Below are positions 48,608-60,500 of a stretch of 64,000 nucleotides of DNA, piece by piece; the stretch's first letter is position 1; every line of letters begins with the position of its first letter. The notes beneath the pieces were generated by a model. That model did no database searches. It was not told the origin of the DNA and was given only the letters and a program-made list of their open reading frames with translations. The stretch is from Opisthorchis felineus (Eukaryota > Platyhelminthes > Trematoda > Opisthorchiida > Opisthorchiidae): assembly GCA_004794785.1 (NCBI GenBank), contig SJOL01006765.1, positions 175,590 through 239,589 on the forward strand, in the 5' to 3' direction. A program made the translations under genes and the position numbers.

Positions 48608-50222
48608 AGTCGTGAGGTATCTCCAAAGTCCTTCCGGTTGATCACAATCCCAGACCAGCCTAACGGTTCACAACACGATTAACTAGACTATAATTTAACG
48701 AGGCATCGTCGAAAATGTCACTCAATTACTCGGATCACACTAGCATCCGATCTGCCTGTACAACAAATGCCGCCTTTTGTGGATTTCCTGGAACGAACAC
48801 CTCTTCAAATCGCATTTTACGGAACAAAGTGTCCGTCAGTGCTGCTTTAATTAAACGTGGGCTGTCGCATGTGTCCTACTGTAAATGTTAGTTTTTAGAT
48901 CAAAACTCTCCTCTGTTTAAACATTTAGAATTATCTTCCATACGTTCTGCTTTAGACCCCCAGCACCCAGGTTCCTCAATGCCCGGACCTCCAGTTGAAC
49001 TGGAAACAATAGTGTGCTTTTTGATAAACATGTACGGGGCAACTTCGATCAGTCTCCGCTGACCGAGGAACAGTAAATACTACCTCCGGTGTTTAGGGTA
49101 TACGGGTTCGAATTGAGGTTCCGTTTAACACAGCGCTAACCAGAAGGCCTAAATGAGACGGTGAACCAGTAGAGAAACTTCGATTCAGGTTTAAGAATCG
49201 GTCAGTCCGACTGATCAACCCTGCAAAATCCGCCGATATCGGTTTATTGGCTGAATCTCATTAATGCAAACAGCCGCGTTAGTCATCGTTGGACGTTTGG
49301 TATGAACTGATCAAATGTATACTTCTGTGGAAAGATAGTTTTCCAGAGGGGAACAATCACAGTTGATTATCATAATTATTCAGCTCAATACAAAATAATC
49401 ATTTTCCGGAAGTGTGTCCGCTTCTGGATTTACTGAATGCGATAACCCACAATTCACTATCACCCAGTCAAAACTAATAAGCGAGTCAGAGGTCGAAGCT
49501 TGCCAACTAAAATGATAGCGTTTTTATATTTGAGGAAATCATTGCCTTGTTCATCAACAGTTTTCAGGCTGTACTGTACGTGACACACCGGTGTAGGGTG
49601 GCATAAATACGTTCTGGTTATTTTAGCCAATTTGATTTATGGTGTATGATTGTAACGCACTTTTTAAAACCAAGATGTTTTATACTTTCCCGTGGCAGGT
49701 TCTCCGGAAAATCAGGACTCATTTTGAACGACCATTGGTTTTTAGCCTGAAGCGGGACATAATGAATCCTCAACTGTTTGCGCTAGGCTGAGTCCATCGC
49801 ATAGGTTTCTCTTTTGATGTACCCTGGAAATATCGGAATACCAGTAGGCTGTGGAACCCTATGTTTGAATGATATTGAAATGCCAAAGATCAGTCTGCCA
49901 ATTCGTGTTGTGATTGGCACAGCTGGCGGTTGCTTTGCGTTCCAAGTACTCTTACGCTGACAGACGTTGTTTATTGTCATCCACCGAATAAATTGATGAA
50001 ACTCCACCTGTTAACACTGAGAGAAGGGCATGCGAGCAGGGGTTAGTTCCAAAGTGTGAAATGTTCTCAGGTTGATGACGTAGGTGCGCCAAGCCTTCTT
50101 ACTCACGCACGAATAGTGAATAAGCAACGAACCATAAGGTTTTTTAGTAAATAGATACATAAGTTCGCCAAAATGAGCACAATTCTACACATTTTTCGTA
50201 AGTGCAGCATCGGGAAACGGTT

Positions 50223-50306
50223 ATGAATCATCATCTAAGCCGTCACCACTTACTAAGGTATTGTTGGAGTAAGGGAATCTACAACTGTGGTCACCTCGCT
50301 ACCCAG
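50223..50306 (+). CDS. Alternative candidate first coding exon of SNAP-25
   Basis: From the ATG at 50223 a 28-codon frame stays open to a strong donor, CAG then gtaact, at a codon boundary. This is the phase the next certain exon needs. The last residues, H-L-A-T-Q, match Q-L-A-D-E at two of five positions. Against it, the remainder is rich in His, Tyr, Trp and Cys and does not look like the start of a coiled coil. It may be a chance frame, or a 5' untranslated exon. Confidence 0.2.
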
Positions 50307-50742
50307 GTAACTAATTTTAGTATGGAGGGATCAGTACCGAAGATGATGATTACTTAAGAATTTTCGGAAAAGCAAACTTCCAAGTTATATTTACTTAATT
50401 CCCCTCGTTATATGGTTGGAAAAACTTAGACAAGGACGAATTACACCGAACGGCCCATTTACTAAGTGGTGATTGAACCGAGTTATTGTGTTTAAAGCTT
50501 GTCATGCACATTAGTACATAAATGTGACTTCATTTTTTCTCGAATAAAATGTTTTTGTATGGAATAAGGCGAAGAGTTGCAGACCGCCTGGATTTTACCA
50601 TATGGAGCATCGCCAAAAATGCGGTACAGCTTCATGAAATTCTGCCAAGCCGATATTGTGTTAATGTAATACACTTTCCACTGACCATATTTGGCTTCTT
50701 ACTAACCTTTCACTTGACAAGCTATTCTACTTTTGTTTACAG

Positions 50743-50784
50743 TCGTTGGAGGCCTCTCGGCGTATGATGGCAATGTGTGAAGAG
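50743..50784 (+). other. SNAP25: SNAP-25 exon: SNARE motif 1, first part (42 bp)
   Basis: Acceptor tttgtttacag, donor gtgagt. It encodes [14 protein letters not shown], phase 0 at both ends. The following intron is only 86 bp (50785-50870). Confidence 0.93.
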
Positions 50785-53700
50785 GTGAGTGGAGTACTGG
50801 TTGTTGCCTCTCCGTGTTTTGTGATCTCTCGATCCCGTTTCATACAGTGCAATCTTCACACTATTTTTAGGCTAAGGAAGCTGGAATTTCAACCTTGGTC
50901 ATGTTAGACGACCAAGGCGGTAAGCCGGAGATTTCATTCATGTTGTGCTGTTTCCAACTGCGTGTTGTGTCCGTCATAAGGGAGGAACTTGACTCAGGAG
51001 ACTAGACTGAAGAGCTATTCTGGTCGCCTTCAGTTACCCCTTTCCGTGTCTAAATGACCTGGCATAGTCTGAGTTTTCACGGTCACCGCGGGTTTGGGTC
51101 CCTATGAACAGAATGTTCATGTAGTTCGGCTGTGTATGTAACTGTGACCTGATAGGATATCATAGATGGATAATTTTTTGCGTATTGTCTGGTAACTTTA
51201 ACTTCGCTGACGAGCGTACTGCTGTGTATCAATATCGCTCCTACTCTTTAATGCGGTTACTGGATTACCGTACTGCGACCAGTGTAACCACACAACTTAA
51301 GTCTTTATCCGGTTTTCTCGTTTAATCTGTTTTTTTTTTCAAAAATTTGCCAGTGTTAAAATCAAATTTGGAAATTACGGTGAAATGGACTTAGGGTGGG
51401 CGTGTCATTTATGCTCATGTTGGCTTCCAAAAGCCGATCACGCAGACTAAAACCTTTTGTCTTAATCTTTCGGTTGACTTGACGGCTTGCAAAAGGAAAG
51501 AAAATAATTTGTATTCAGATAGTTTATTGCTTTGCTGTTCGTTGCAGTGACCAGAGTATTCTGTATACTGAAGCATGTCTGATTGGTCTATCCGAGGTTC
51601 ATTTGATCAAGTTTCCAACCTAGGTCACCCTACTCTTTACTTAGCCTTTCCTCTTGTCCCGGTTGTTGTCATCCCTGTTGTCTCTTTGCTTTCCTCGTAC
51701 TTAAACTTCCACTATCTTGTTTTTCTCTGACTAGTGTTTCCATCTATCTTTAATGTGTAGAACAACTGGATCGCATCAACGAAGGAATGGACCAAATCAA
51801 TCAAGATATGAAAGATGCGGAGAAAAATCTGGACGATTTGAACAAGTGTTGTGGTTTGTGTGTGCTACCGTGGAACAAGTGAGCTGTTATTCAATCGGGT
51901 TGTCCGTACATGCGTTCGAAGATGACTCGCTGCCATCAGTTATGAATTAGACTTTTGATAGCATTCATAAACAACAAATTACCCCTACTTCCCGATCTAA
52001 TGGAAACGCGATTCTCAGATTCATTACAAGGACAGGGGTTACAGGGTACTGGGCAATTCTACTCATATTCAACCATCAGTGATCGCCCTTGAAACAGTAT
52101 CGAGGGTCTGAACATTTTTAAATTCGTAGAGTTTAGGAAATCAATGGTGGTCGAAAAGCTCGTTCAGGAGTCCCCCTCGGGTGTTTTACTTTTCTAATCT
52201 CGAATCGCCTCTGAACGCCGAGAACGAGTTGTGGATTGGTGGTCACTGTTGAAGTTGGTAAACTGAAGTGGTCCACCATTGAAGCGGATGGGTGAAAACA
52301 GATCGTGCTTTCAAATTGGAGTGGGTTGTTTGGCTTGACCGCATCCTGAAATCATAGGAATAACAGTTTGTTATTGAGAGAAACCGGGGAAAAGCGGTTA
52401 TCACAACAATCTGGGAGCTTTCATCAGGCTTTTATCAAATGAAAGACAGTACGCAGCCGAAGTGCCCATGAAACTCTCATTTATGATTTCTTCGACCGAA
52501 TGTCGTTTCAACTGAAATTTGAGTCAACTTTTCTGCAGCACATTCTGTGAAGAAATTTATTATCGACAGATTCAGTGGAATTTAAGCTGAATCTCCCGTC
52601 AACACTAACTTAGTTTGCAAATGAGTGTTTGTCGCAAAACACGTGCAAATTGATGTTCAAGTACAAAATAAGATCGCTGATAATTGATAAACTAGACCTA
52701 GCCAATGACCCCAAGAAGGGCGGAACCGGCAGTGGATTGTCCAGAGTTTCTGTCGACTTTATGAGTAGTACTGGAAACGGAAGACCGTTTACAATGTTTG
52801 AAAATTAATCAAACGGAACTAAGGAAACAAAGCCAGTTACGATATGTGGAAACATTTTCCTTTTGGACTGTGGTTGGGCTGGCCATGGCGTAGATCAAGC
52901 AGTATTTATACACTGTTTATTTACGTTTTGGCATCCCCTGATTGACACATTTCATTTGGTTATTCGTGCTGGGGTTTCTTCGTTTCCGGTCACCAGACTA
53001 TGCGCGGCTCCCTGAACGCTCATTTACATGTTGAAATTGTTAAATTACGTCGATGTTACCTTTTTCTCAAATTATTATTTTATAACCAGCCTTTCCGACC
53101 GCACTTCGCTTTTTGTATGACTTTGGAAATTGCTGAAAGTTGGCCTTAAACTAATCCTAATTCGAATGTTTCACCACTTTATCTTAAAGTGGCATTCTGA
53201 TATGTGCTAGATGCGCGAGTCACATACATTAGGCGTGGTATTCCTCCCAATAGAAACCACTTCCGGAGTGGTGGGGGATTGCAAGCTAGGTTTTAGGTGA
53301 CGGATAACACTGGGTGAATTGCCTCTTCTAGAGTATCCTTTTGTTCCAAGACAGAAGGTCCCACCTTCACCTGATAATGCGAAGAATCACCTTTCATCAC
53401 TTTATTATGACACTCGGGGCCGGTGGAAATTGATAGTGTCTTTCTCTCGAGGCTGATATTGCTGATGACTCTCGTTCTACAGGGTGCTAGCGTAGGAGGC
53501 CTCTAAAATCCGCTAATTCCCCCTTTTTGTATTCCATCTAAAATGGCGATTAAACACAAATCCTCGGGATGCTGCAGTGATGTTGGTCAATGCAGCGACA
53601 TCAGATTGTGCTAAAAACCGAGGTGTCTAGTTGTGTGACCTATGCACATACGATTCACGTTATGAGCTCTGGATGGACGCGTTTACTTTGCCTTACCTTT

Positions 53701-56700
53701 GCAAACTCAGAACCTCAGGCACAGATGACACCGATGGTGGGCCCGCCCCGTGCAATAAAAAAGTAATGGCTCAGCTGTAACGCCGTTTCGGTGCCCAACT
53801 ACTGTGCCCACATTCTAACCTACATGTGGATGAAACTAGCCTCTTGTGAAATTCATTGGGAGGTTTAAGCCAAATCTGATGTCTACTTTCTCCCGTTCGT
53901 GCTCCAAAACGTAAACCCACTCAACCACGATCTCTCCCCGACTGGGGACAAACGTTGGCAAGAAAACTGCCAAACTCGGCGAACGGGTCAACTACCACCT
54001 GATCAGCACCTATTAAACCCACCCGAGCCACCGACTTTTGGACATATTGCCAAATTGTGTGAATTCATTGTCTGATTTAGTAGTAGCGGTGGTTAGGGAG
54101 TAGTCTTCCGCACTTTGACCACTGCCACAGGATAGGTAGATGTTCTTTGTCAACTTTCCTGTGGCCACCACTTACGGATATGTGTTAATTTCTATTCATT
54201 CTCTATTCTGTATCTGATAGACAGCTTTATTATCCGGATGTTAGCTATTACCTGTGAGCTACTTTCTGGACCAATGTTTCGGACCGGTTTACGAACTAAA
54301 TGGTTGTACCTGACTACTCCACGCCTTCGGTAACAAGTAATTGCAGGAAAACTCATCAATAAGGGACACTCTTGGTAAATGACCAAACTGAACCTGCGAT
54401 TTTCACCGGTATTCATTCAATGCAGCCGACGGATGTCCTGGTTTGCCCTGGAGCTCTGCGTTTACTGGCACTAGGGAATGATAGACACAGTGTATCTATT
54501 GATGTTTGAAGTGATACGGTAACGATGCTTGTGTTCTAGCAACCACTGTGAGGTTTATTCAGCAGACGCATCTGTTCAGTTTTGCTTACCTTATCCTTTC
54601 ATATCCACCTATTGGCTTGGTACCTTTGTCAGTGCTGTCATCAGAATTGGCTGTTACGACTGTCCCTTTGCTCACTTCGTCTCATGGAAATAGTATGGCG
54701 GTCTGGACGTGACACACTACTCATAAGGCTATTGAGGGCTCTTCGACGTATGCGGGTCTTCGAAGTATCGTCGTCGTTGGCTTGTTCGCCGAAATAAACT
54801 GAACTAACAACGTTTTACTTAATAGCAAAATAGGAGGGCATTAGAAACAAATTCATTTCTAGCGAAATGCCTTTCATTTTTTCCGTGTAGTTTGAGAGGA
54901 CTTTAGACTGCGCCAGTGTGCATCTTAACAACACAGTATCGAGATTGCACAGTCGAATTAGGTTGAGATGTACACTCCAAACTTACAATAGAAAACTTCG
55001 CCAATTTCCTCTAGTGAGAGGGGGCTTCGTTTGTCCTGTTGCCGATAGTTAATTGAGGTAACCTCGGATGCTTTATGTTCTTAATTAAAGGCTACACACA
55101 ATAGGTACGCGTGACCCGAGAACAAGGTGGCTGGAGTTTACTGCTGTCTCACGCGGGCTATTGAGACTGCTATGTACCGGTAGTGCCTATCAAAGCTTTA
55201 ACAGCACTAACCGGCCACCAAGATAACCGCTAACCTGACTAAAGAATTTTTCCTTATCGGTTTCCGAAAGCTCTCGCTTCATATGGTTTTTGATTCATCC
55301 AATGACCACCACAGGAAGCAGTGTTTTGCAAAATCCCCGTCCGCTGCTGGCTCCCAGCGCACATAGTTTCCTTTTTTGTGTGATCAACTAAAGATAGTAA
55401 AAAGCACTACCCAGTATTGAGGCGTACATCAACATGAGGTAACGTACGCCATCCTTTTTAGGTCTCAGGGTTATCCTTGAACTTTACCGGAATAGTGGAA
55501 ATGTTCCGAGACGGGATATTTCTCCTGCTGAGTAGTTTTGTACTGTGGTGTCGTGGATGCTTCGAGATTGTCATATTATTTCCCATGGGTTTCAGCTTGA
55601 ACGTCTTGGAGCTGCATTGCAATATATTGTTCTTGATGTCTCAGGCTATATTGAACTTTTTTACCGCCTAGTGTACACGTCTTGACAAATAATTCCAACG
55701 GCCAACCATCCTGGGCAAGAATGTAAAGCGCTGAACTCATTTACTAGCTCTTCATGGCAGTGTCGGCATTTCGACGCTGTTCTCACCGTCGTTTGGAGGA
55801 AGAACACTTAGTGTCGTCGTTGAAGAGCTGGACAAGAGCGCGCTTAATTCTAGTTCATGTTGAATAGTCTCCTGTCTTGTAAGGGTACATATTGACCACA
55901 CTGCTGATTGGCTATCGGTCGATCAAAAGGGGCTGATGATTTAAATCTCCTTTAAGGGGTTCGTGAGGTTCAATTTGCCGATTGTTTCCAAAAAAGAACA
56001 ACGGTGCAGTGCAAAATTTTTCTTAGTATGGTTTGAGTGGGCTTGACGCAACGAAGCGTTTATGGGAAATCCACAACTCTCCTTCCCACTACTAGCTGGC
56101 GACCTTGTAAGCCGTTAATCAAAGGCATGAACAACACTATTGAATTGGATTATGTCGCAATATCATGTAGGGGTGTGGGGGGGGGCATGACTGAGGGTGA
56201 AAGCTCCCCCCACAGGCATCAATTACTTCTTTGTTGTTTATCATACGTGGACTAAACTTTATACAACGGAACCCTCAGCCACAACTCCAGATCTACCCTA
56301 GCTTTGTCCATTATGTTCACTCATGTGCTGAAAAGAACGTATCATTTTTGAACCAGTAAGTCCGTTACAGACGTTTTGGAATGTCTTTTTTAATATGTGC
56401 CCATTGGTACACGATCCTTGTACTTTTTTAGGGTGAAGAAGAAGGACGATTACACAAAGCAGCTGAAAGACGAAGATATGCGCGGTGGTGGGGACGGCCC
56501 GCGTATCATTGTTGACCAGAATGGAATGGGTCCAACAGGCGGATACATTACTCGGTACGTTCAACTGAGTACGGCATGAATCGACCCTGTTCTTTTTTGC
56601 AACATTTAGATTCATTTAGAGTCAGCGTACTCTTTGATGATAACGTGTGCATAAATAAAGCGAATGCTCTCAGTTTGTACGTATATCCTACATGATCGTA

Positions 56701-57538
56701 GTGCACGGTTGAGTTGCAACCGGAAACAACTAAACTAATCCATCCATTTTCTATGAGCGATTTTGCCCCCAAACCAACGGATATATGTACTTCAATAAGC
56801 GTTATACATGCTCGGAAATGGATTCAACTACAGCGACCACTGCTCGTATGTAGTAATGAGCGAAACAATGGGGTCATCGGCACCGCGTGCGCTTTGCGTA
56901 AACCATGGAGCAACCGGTTACTATGGCGCCAATCACATAGAGGCTAATTTGTTTTTGTCCATAGGCGCGGGAATTAACATCAAGTTCAACCTTTGAGACT
57001 GTGCAACTCAGTGTACACTGATCCACAAGTTTTAATCGAGTGTGATTGAGGCACTGTTGAAGGAGTACCTCTGTAGGTCCTTCTTCCTTTGACAAGGAAG
57101 CCGCGGCTACTTCCGAGTCCCTTGATTAACTATTTTGTCGGCACTTCCGGCTCAACTAAGTGTTTTTGAGCGATGATCACCCCGTTCTCAGTTCTATTTT
57201 GGTGGCACTTTTATTTCAGCATAACGAACGACGCTCGCGAAGATGAGATGGACAACAATTTGCAAGAAGTATCTGGCATGATCGGGAACTTGCGCAACAT
57301 GGCTATCGACATGGGCAGTGAAATCAATCAACAAAACGTACAGATTGAAAGGATCCAGATTAAGGTAACCAGTTTATTTTGCTGTTTTCCTTTATCCTCA
57401 GTTTGTAGCATTATTCTCCAATGCGATTGTTATCTTCCCAGTTCTACGTTAATTTGTTTATTCTCTCTACCACAGGCCAAGTCAAATGCGGAGCGCATCA
57501 AGAAAGCGAACGAACAAGCTAGCAAGCTCTTGAAGTAG
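50743..57538 (+). CDS. SNAP25: SNAP-25, synaptosomal-associated SNARE protein (six exons, N-terminal exon uncertain)
   Basis: SNAP-25 is the Qbc-SNARE that gives two helices to the four-helix bundle with syntaxin and synaptobrevin, driving fusion of vesicles with the plasma membrane. Exons 50743-50784, 50871-50919, 51761-51878, 56432-56554, 57220-57364 and 57476-57538 join in frame at GT-AG introns. They give 179 residues and a TAG at 57536-57538; with a short first exon the protein would be about 195-207, against 206 in mammals. SNARE motif 1 holds L-D-D-Q-G-E-Q-L-D-R-I with the zero-layer Gln at 50913-50915. The linker has [15 protein letters not shown] motif 2 runs from [11 protein letters not shown] to the C-terminal A-S-K-L-L-K, with the zero-layer Gln at 57332-57334. 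There is no transmembrane segment, as expected of a lipid-anchored SNARE. The linker has only three cysteines in the patch and a Gly-rich centre (R-G-G-G-D-G-P). Identification is secure; the start is not. Confidence 0.97.
50871..50919 (+). other. SNAP25: SNAP-25 exon: SNARE motif 1 zero layer (49 bp)
   Basis: Acceptor ctatttttag, donor gtaagc. It encodes [16 protein letters not shown] plus the first base of a Glu codon. The zero-layer Gln codon is 50913-50915. Confidence 0.95.
51761..51878 (+). other. SNAP25: SNAP-25 exon: end of SNARE motif 1 and cysteine patch (118 bp)
   Basis: Acceptor taatgtgtag, donor gtgagc. It encodes from [11 protein letters not shown] to [10 protein letters not shown] and two bases of a Lys codon. 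In vertebrates the matching exon exists as alternative copies 5a and 5b. I see no second copy in either flanking intron. Confidence 0.96.
52570..52775 (+). repeat. Dispersed repeat of unknown class, copy g (intronic)
   Basis: Shares with copy e: TTTGCAAATGAGTGTTTGTC, GTACAAAATAAGAT, then AAGAAGGGCGGAACCGG, CAGAGTTTC and TTATGAGTAGTACTGG. It is the longest copy along with e, about 200 bp. A possible minus-strand relic lies just left, at 52430-52510. Confidence 0.6.
53753..53805 (-). mobile_element. SINE 3' fragment (intronic)
   Basis: The plus-strand reading CAATAAAAAAGTAATGGCTC, then AGCTGTAACGCCGTTTCGGT and GCCCAACTA, matches the 3' end of the SINE family and nothing beyond. It is a strongly 5'-truncated copy. 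Confidence 0.65.
56432..56554 (+). other. SNAP25: SNAP-25 exon: linker (123 bp)
   Basis: Acceptor ttttttag, donor gtacgt. It completes the Lys codon, then [10 protein letters not shown], a Gly-rich stretch, V-D-Q-N-G-M and G-G-Y-I-T. It leaves two bases of an Arg codon. It is the least conserved part, as in other animals. Confidence 0.93.
56555..57219 (+). other. SNAP-25 intron (665 bp)
   Basis: gtacgt at the 5' end and ttatttcag at the 3' end. I see no gene or repeat inside; frames at 56548-57095 are chance. Confidence 0.85.
57220..57364 (+). other. SNAP25: SNAP-25 exon: SNARE motif 2 (145 bp)
   Basis: Acceptor ttatttcag, donor gtaacc. It encodes [11 protein letters not shown] through [12 protein letters not shown] to Q-I-E-R-I-Q-I-K. 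The zero-layer Gln codon is 57332-57334. A short 111-bp intron follows (57365-57475). Confidence 0.97.
57476..57538 (+). other. SNAP25: SNAP-25 terminal coding exon (63 bp)
   Basis: Acceptor ctaccacag. It encodes [10 protein letters not shown], then [10 protein letters not shown] and TAG. The protein ends at L-L-K, without the three extra residues of the mammalian protein. Confidence 0.96.
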
Positions 57539-60500
57539 TTTTGCCGCTCGCATTCTTGCACGATCACGGCTATACTAACCGATGAATTGCTACACCATCT
57601 TCCAGTACTATCCATTGTCTTTTCCTCGATCTTTTGTTGAACCGTTCCGTAATGCTCATCGCTGCATTCTAAGCTCACACAGTTCACTGGGATACGCATA
57701 CACTTCCCACACACTTTTGTTGGCATTGTCGCTGCCCTCGTCCTCCTACGGGTTTACACCGAATAACAATTGAGAATCATATTTCCCCTCCGCCTTCACT
57801 CTGAATGCACACTCAACAAAACGCAGCCATCATCTTGAAAAGGGCCTCGGAGCAACTGGTACACCTGGTGTTGCGGCAACACCACCCAATAGACAAGATC
57901 ATCTGTCGAATATTGCCATCAAGGCCCAACAGTTGCACTGTATTTTTCGTGCACTTGTGTTCTATGAACTCAGACAAGTTTCTGTGATGCCTTATTTTTG
58001 CCGAACGTACTCGTTCGTCCGTTGGCTTGTTCTGTCCAAATCCAGATGTCGTTGTTCTCCAAGGTCCTTATTATTTGGACATTACATCCGATTACGCTCC
58101 GATTTTTCTAGGTCTTACTCACTGCCGGATTATTTATTCTTTTCCCTCTCCCTTTCCTTCATCCTCCTCGCTCATCAATATGCACATACAACACATGATT
58201 TTCTTTCTATCCTGTCCGATGAATCCGATTTCACTCATGTCATTTTGGCCACCAACTTGATAAACTGTTCGGTCCACTATGAGTTTTCTTTCTTGTTCGA
58301 TCCTGTACTCGGTTGTGCTTTGTCTGACTAACTATGTGAGTACATTTAATGCAGTTCAATTCAGACCATTCATTTAAATCTGGTTGTTTGTCTTGTTCTG
58401 GCCTATGGCTCATGTTCTTTACAAGTGAACGGTGCCGCGGGTTTTCTTTTGATTATTTACTACCTTTCAGCTTAGTCACCCATTTACGGAAACGTAAGAT
58501 TTTGTTTACGGAGAAGCTGGTGGTTAGTAACATCTTCGATTATAGTGACTGGACTGGCGTACAAAGAGTTGGCGTGAAAAATTGAACCCACATGCCGATG
58601 ACGCAAACAGGCTGACTAATGTGTGCTTTGCACGGCACTATATTTACTTGCGGACCGAGATCACGGAAAGCCATATTTTTGGCGACTGACAATAATTATC
58701 TTTCGATTGGTCGACACTCGCTGTGGTCATCCGATGCTGTATTCCACTCAAGTTATAAACTGCTTTAAGGGCGCTGTCTTTTCAAACTTGTACGGACATG
58801 AAGCGGCATGAGGCAACCCTTTGACTAGATTCAGAGACCTTTTTGCTTATGCAGCAGTGCTTTCCAGTCTCTGGCATTTGGAGAGTAGAAGTATTTCCGG
58901 AGCGCTCCCTCTCGAAAGTTGACGATATCATTCCGAAGGGCGAATCATCATGAGATTCACAAATTGGGTATTATTTGATATAATACGGAACTGGATCAAA
59001 CCCGCTTCAATTTTTGCAGACGAACTAACCGATGTCGTTTCCTATTCATCTGTCTAGACGGTTGGATACTTCTTGGCTGGCTTCACTTGGTTCTCCGCTG
59101 CGAATAGAAGGTCCGAATCAGGCGTTACTGATATCGTGCCTGCAATAGGGGAAGAGAATGAAGGCACCTAGAAACCGCTTATGATGATCTGTAGTGTTGT
59201 AGGGTATTCAGGTCTATCGACTCCGTCCGTCGCGGCCTATCCTGTCATATTCACTGGTTTCGATAGATAGAGCGTGTGCACATTTATTGACTGATATAGT
59301 TGCCCCTGTCTTATCTCATCGGGCGATGCTAAAGCGTTACCCGTTCTTTCTTTGCCAACAGACTACCACTGCACCAGCCAGACTTGTAATACATTCTACT
59401 TGCCGAAGCCTGAATATGCATCTTATTCTCACCTACTGTTATTCAAGATGCGTGAGTCAAGACTCATTCTGTGCAATTGGTCAACTGACCTAATCAGTTC
59501 ACCAGTGAGGTAGAGTGACGGCGCCTAATTCTATAACTATTTTTCCAAAGGTTTATTCTTGCAAGATCCATTCTATGGAGAAAAGAGCTTATGGTGAAAT
59601 ATGAGGATTTTTTCTCAGTTGAAACATTTGATGAAAAATATGATTTGTTCTCAAGTTGTGCTTCGAACTGTGATAGATCCTAATAAAGGTATCTCACTGA
59701 CATGAGAATTCATATGAAAGGCCGCGGTTATGTGTTAGATGGAGCGGAGTGAACTTCTGGATTTGGCCGTTGTTCCGTTTGAGACACAGTACCACCCTTA
59801 TCAGATGAAGCTCCTTGTAACAACCGTAGAGCCATACACGTCAATAAAAGTTTGGGGCTGTTAAGCCTTGTTATAAATAGCCAACTCTACTGCCACCGGT
59901 TTCGTTTTCCGAGAATGGCGACGAAATAGATGTATGGAATAAGAGATGGTCGCAATTAGTTGTCGGACAGCAAGGATGCCCGTTGCACAAATGGCGGTGG
60001 TTCTAGTTTTGTTGTGCGTGGTTTTGTAGAATGCACGCTCACATTGTTGTTAGAGCTCATCGGCAGGGCATATCCTTGGCCGTGCTTGGGTTTGAACTAT
60101 GCACATCTTACATGCTCCACTACTCCACCAGCACACGCTGGACGCATACGAATTTTTCACTTCTGAACGGGCGAACATGTTCACGCTTGAGTGGTGTGAG
60201 TGGTAGGCCAGACGACTCGAACGGCAACTCAATAACATACCTTGGTTGTGTCGATCAACTGGCCCGCCTGTCAGGACTTCCCAGTTCTGGTTTGGCCTCT
60301 GAACCGCCTGTAAGGCAATGTTCGTGTTGGTGATTTCGAAAATATGCGCTGTTTACATATTTCCATTTTTGTGCTGGAGGATGTTTGTTCATTCATGCAA
60401 GAATACCGGAAAATAAGGCTATAGCTCGAATGCAGCTCCCGGAAGTTTGGCCGTTCTGGTTGAGAGTTCGCACTTTTGGAGCAATCAACTCTATCGTTAG

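Larger units (their letters stand above)
51879..56431 (+). other. SNAP-25 large intron with repeats
   Basis: 4553 bp with GT-AG ends (gtgagc, ctttttttag-like acceptor). It holds dispersed repeat copy g (52570-52775) and a SINE 3' fragment (53753-53805). The remainder shows no second cysteine-patch exon and no other gene. Frames at 54192-54416 (-), 54582-54797 and 55477-55671 (+) have no motif. Confidence 0.85.

Noticed and set aside
51753..51950. A 65-codon frame over the cysteine-patch exon
   Set aside because: It is in a different frame from the SNAP-25 exon 51761-51878 and is a shadow of it.
55793..55822. A second cysteine-patch exon starting with E-E-L-D
   Set aside because: The frame stops after about nine codons and lacks the heptad pattern and cysteines.
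56397..56579. A 60-codon protein starting at 56397
   Set aside because: The frame covers the SNAP-25 linker exon and runs past both splice sites. Only 56432-56554 is coding.
57173..57538. A single-exon 121-residue protein with a hydrophobic start
   Set aside because: It reads through intron 57365-57475, which is in frame by chance. The start is the intron before 57220. The real product is spliced SNAP-25.
57933..58331. A 132-codon hydrophobic protein downstream of SNAP-25
   Set aside because: It is pyrimidine-rich sequence that reads as Leu, Phe and Ser in several frames at once, with no exon signals or known domain.
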